From the NCBI GenBank assembly GCA_011772595.1, contig WVZH01000206.1:18982-24292 (forward strand): a DNA stretch of 5,311 bases, given 5' to 3'. This stretch comes from Anaerolineales bacterium. Lineage in GTDB: Bacteria > Chloroflexota > Anaerolineae > Anaerolineales > E44-bin32. Shown in pieces: positions 5,033-5,311 of the stretch. The position numbers and the translations under genes were made by a program. The notes under the pieces are model-generated. The model saw only the letters and a list, made by a program, of their open reading frames with translations. It was not told the DNA's origin and searched no databases. How positions within the stretch are numbered: position 1 is the stretch's first letter; each line of letters starts with the position of its first letter.

Positions 5033-5311
5033 CTACCCAAGTGACGACTGGTGAACAATCCTTCTGTGTTTGCGTGATAGGTCTTGCGAGCCGGTTGTGA
5101 TGACGATAATGATCGCAATCACGACCATGAGTGCACCATATCCCCAGTAATTGTCGAGGTTGCTCGGGTTGATCCCGGTCCTCAGCATCCAGTAGGCAAC
5201 CCAAATCTCCGACCCATGTAGAACAGCAACCAACAAAAGGCTCCCTCTTGTATTGTTGAAGATCCAGCTGTAGAAGATTGACCATGGAAGCACTAACATG
5301 AGCATGAACGC
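5033..5311 (-). CDS. CPBP-family intramembrane protein, C-terminal part
   Basis: Ninety-two codons run from the window edge (5311) to TAG at 5035-5033; the start is outside the window. The pattern AFMLMLVLPWSIFYSWIFNN, then TRGSLLLVAVLHGSEIWVAY, is that of the C-terminal end of CPBP (Abi, PF02517) proteins. In these, a membrane helix and an NxTxGS turn precede the last conserved motif, HxxxN/D. Here the His is present, but the Asn/Asp position is Ile (HGSEI), so this motif is incomplete. The Glu-Glu and FxxxH motifs would lie outside the window and cannot be judged. A further membrane helix (YGALMVVIAIIIVITTG) and a basic tail (SRKHRR) follow. CPBP proteins include the type II CAAX proteases and bacteriocin self-immunity proteins; which role applies is unknown. 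Confidence 0.75.
   Translation of the reverse strand, partial: AFMLMLVLPWSIFYSWIFNNTRGSLLLVAVLHGSEIWVAYWMLRTGINPSNLDNYWGYGALMVVIAIIIVITTGSQDLSRKHRRIVHQSSLG

Overview
The window is a stretch of bacterial chromosome or large metagenomic contig in which every recognisable gene lies on the minus strand. No rRNA, tRNA, CRISPR array, transposase or integrase was found. The lineage cannot be fixed from this sequence. A lipoprotein with a Pro/Thr-rich linker and a PD40 propeller, CPBP and M50-type membrane proteins, and short palindromic repeats running into gene ends would fit Chloroflexota, but this is a weak inference.

Layout in the direction of transcription (right to left): (1) 5311-5033, the C-terminal end of a CPBP-family membrane protein cut by the window edge; (2) 5008-4784, remains of a small unrecognised gene with an early stop; (3) 4655-4323, an intact ABM-fold protein, followed by a hairpin repeat; (4) 4095-3256, an intact multi-pass membrane protein related to M50 metalloproteases but with HExxxH instead of HExxH; (5) 3076-1727, an intact lipoprotein with a six-bladed PD40/TolB-like propeller; (6) 1521-647, a broken M50 protease gene with an in-frame stop and a deletion/frameshift directly after HELGH; (7) 492-1, a PH/GRAM-like protein whose reading frame is still open at the window edge.

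Genes are separated by gaps of about 150-380 bp, each intact start has its own Shine-Dalgarno, and no gene pairs overlap, so this is not a compact operon. The most interesting signal is around the propeller gene. A perfect 12-bp inverted repeat, whose ends match integron core sites (GTTRRRY / RYYYAAC), lies 19 bp upstream of its start and 26 bp downstream of its stop. The region beyond the stop (1568-1695) folds like an integron attC site, with R and L stems, two unpaired bases on the L'' arm, and a branched central part. A more degraded candidate lies upstream of the gene. The propeller gene may therefore be, or may once have been, an integron gene cassette, although no integrase is visible.

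The second notable signal is a 68-bp repeat present twice (65-132 and 722-789). It has 7-bp inverted arms and sits at the 3' end of the PH-like gene and of the broken M50 gene. It is read as coding sequence in both, which resembles protein-coding palindromic elements. No common pathway can be named for these genes. Three membrane proteins from intramembrane-protease families, one broken and two with altered motifs, suggest an eroding accessory region.
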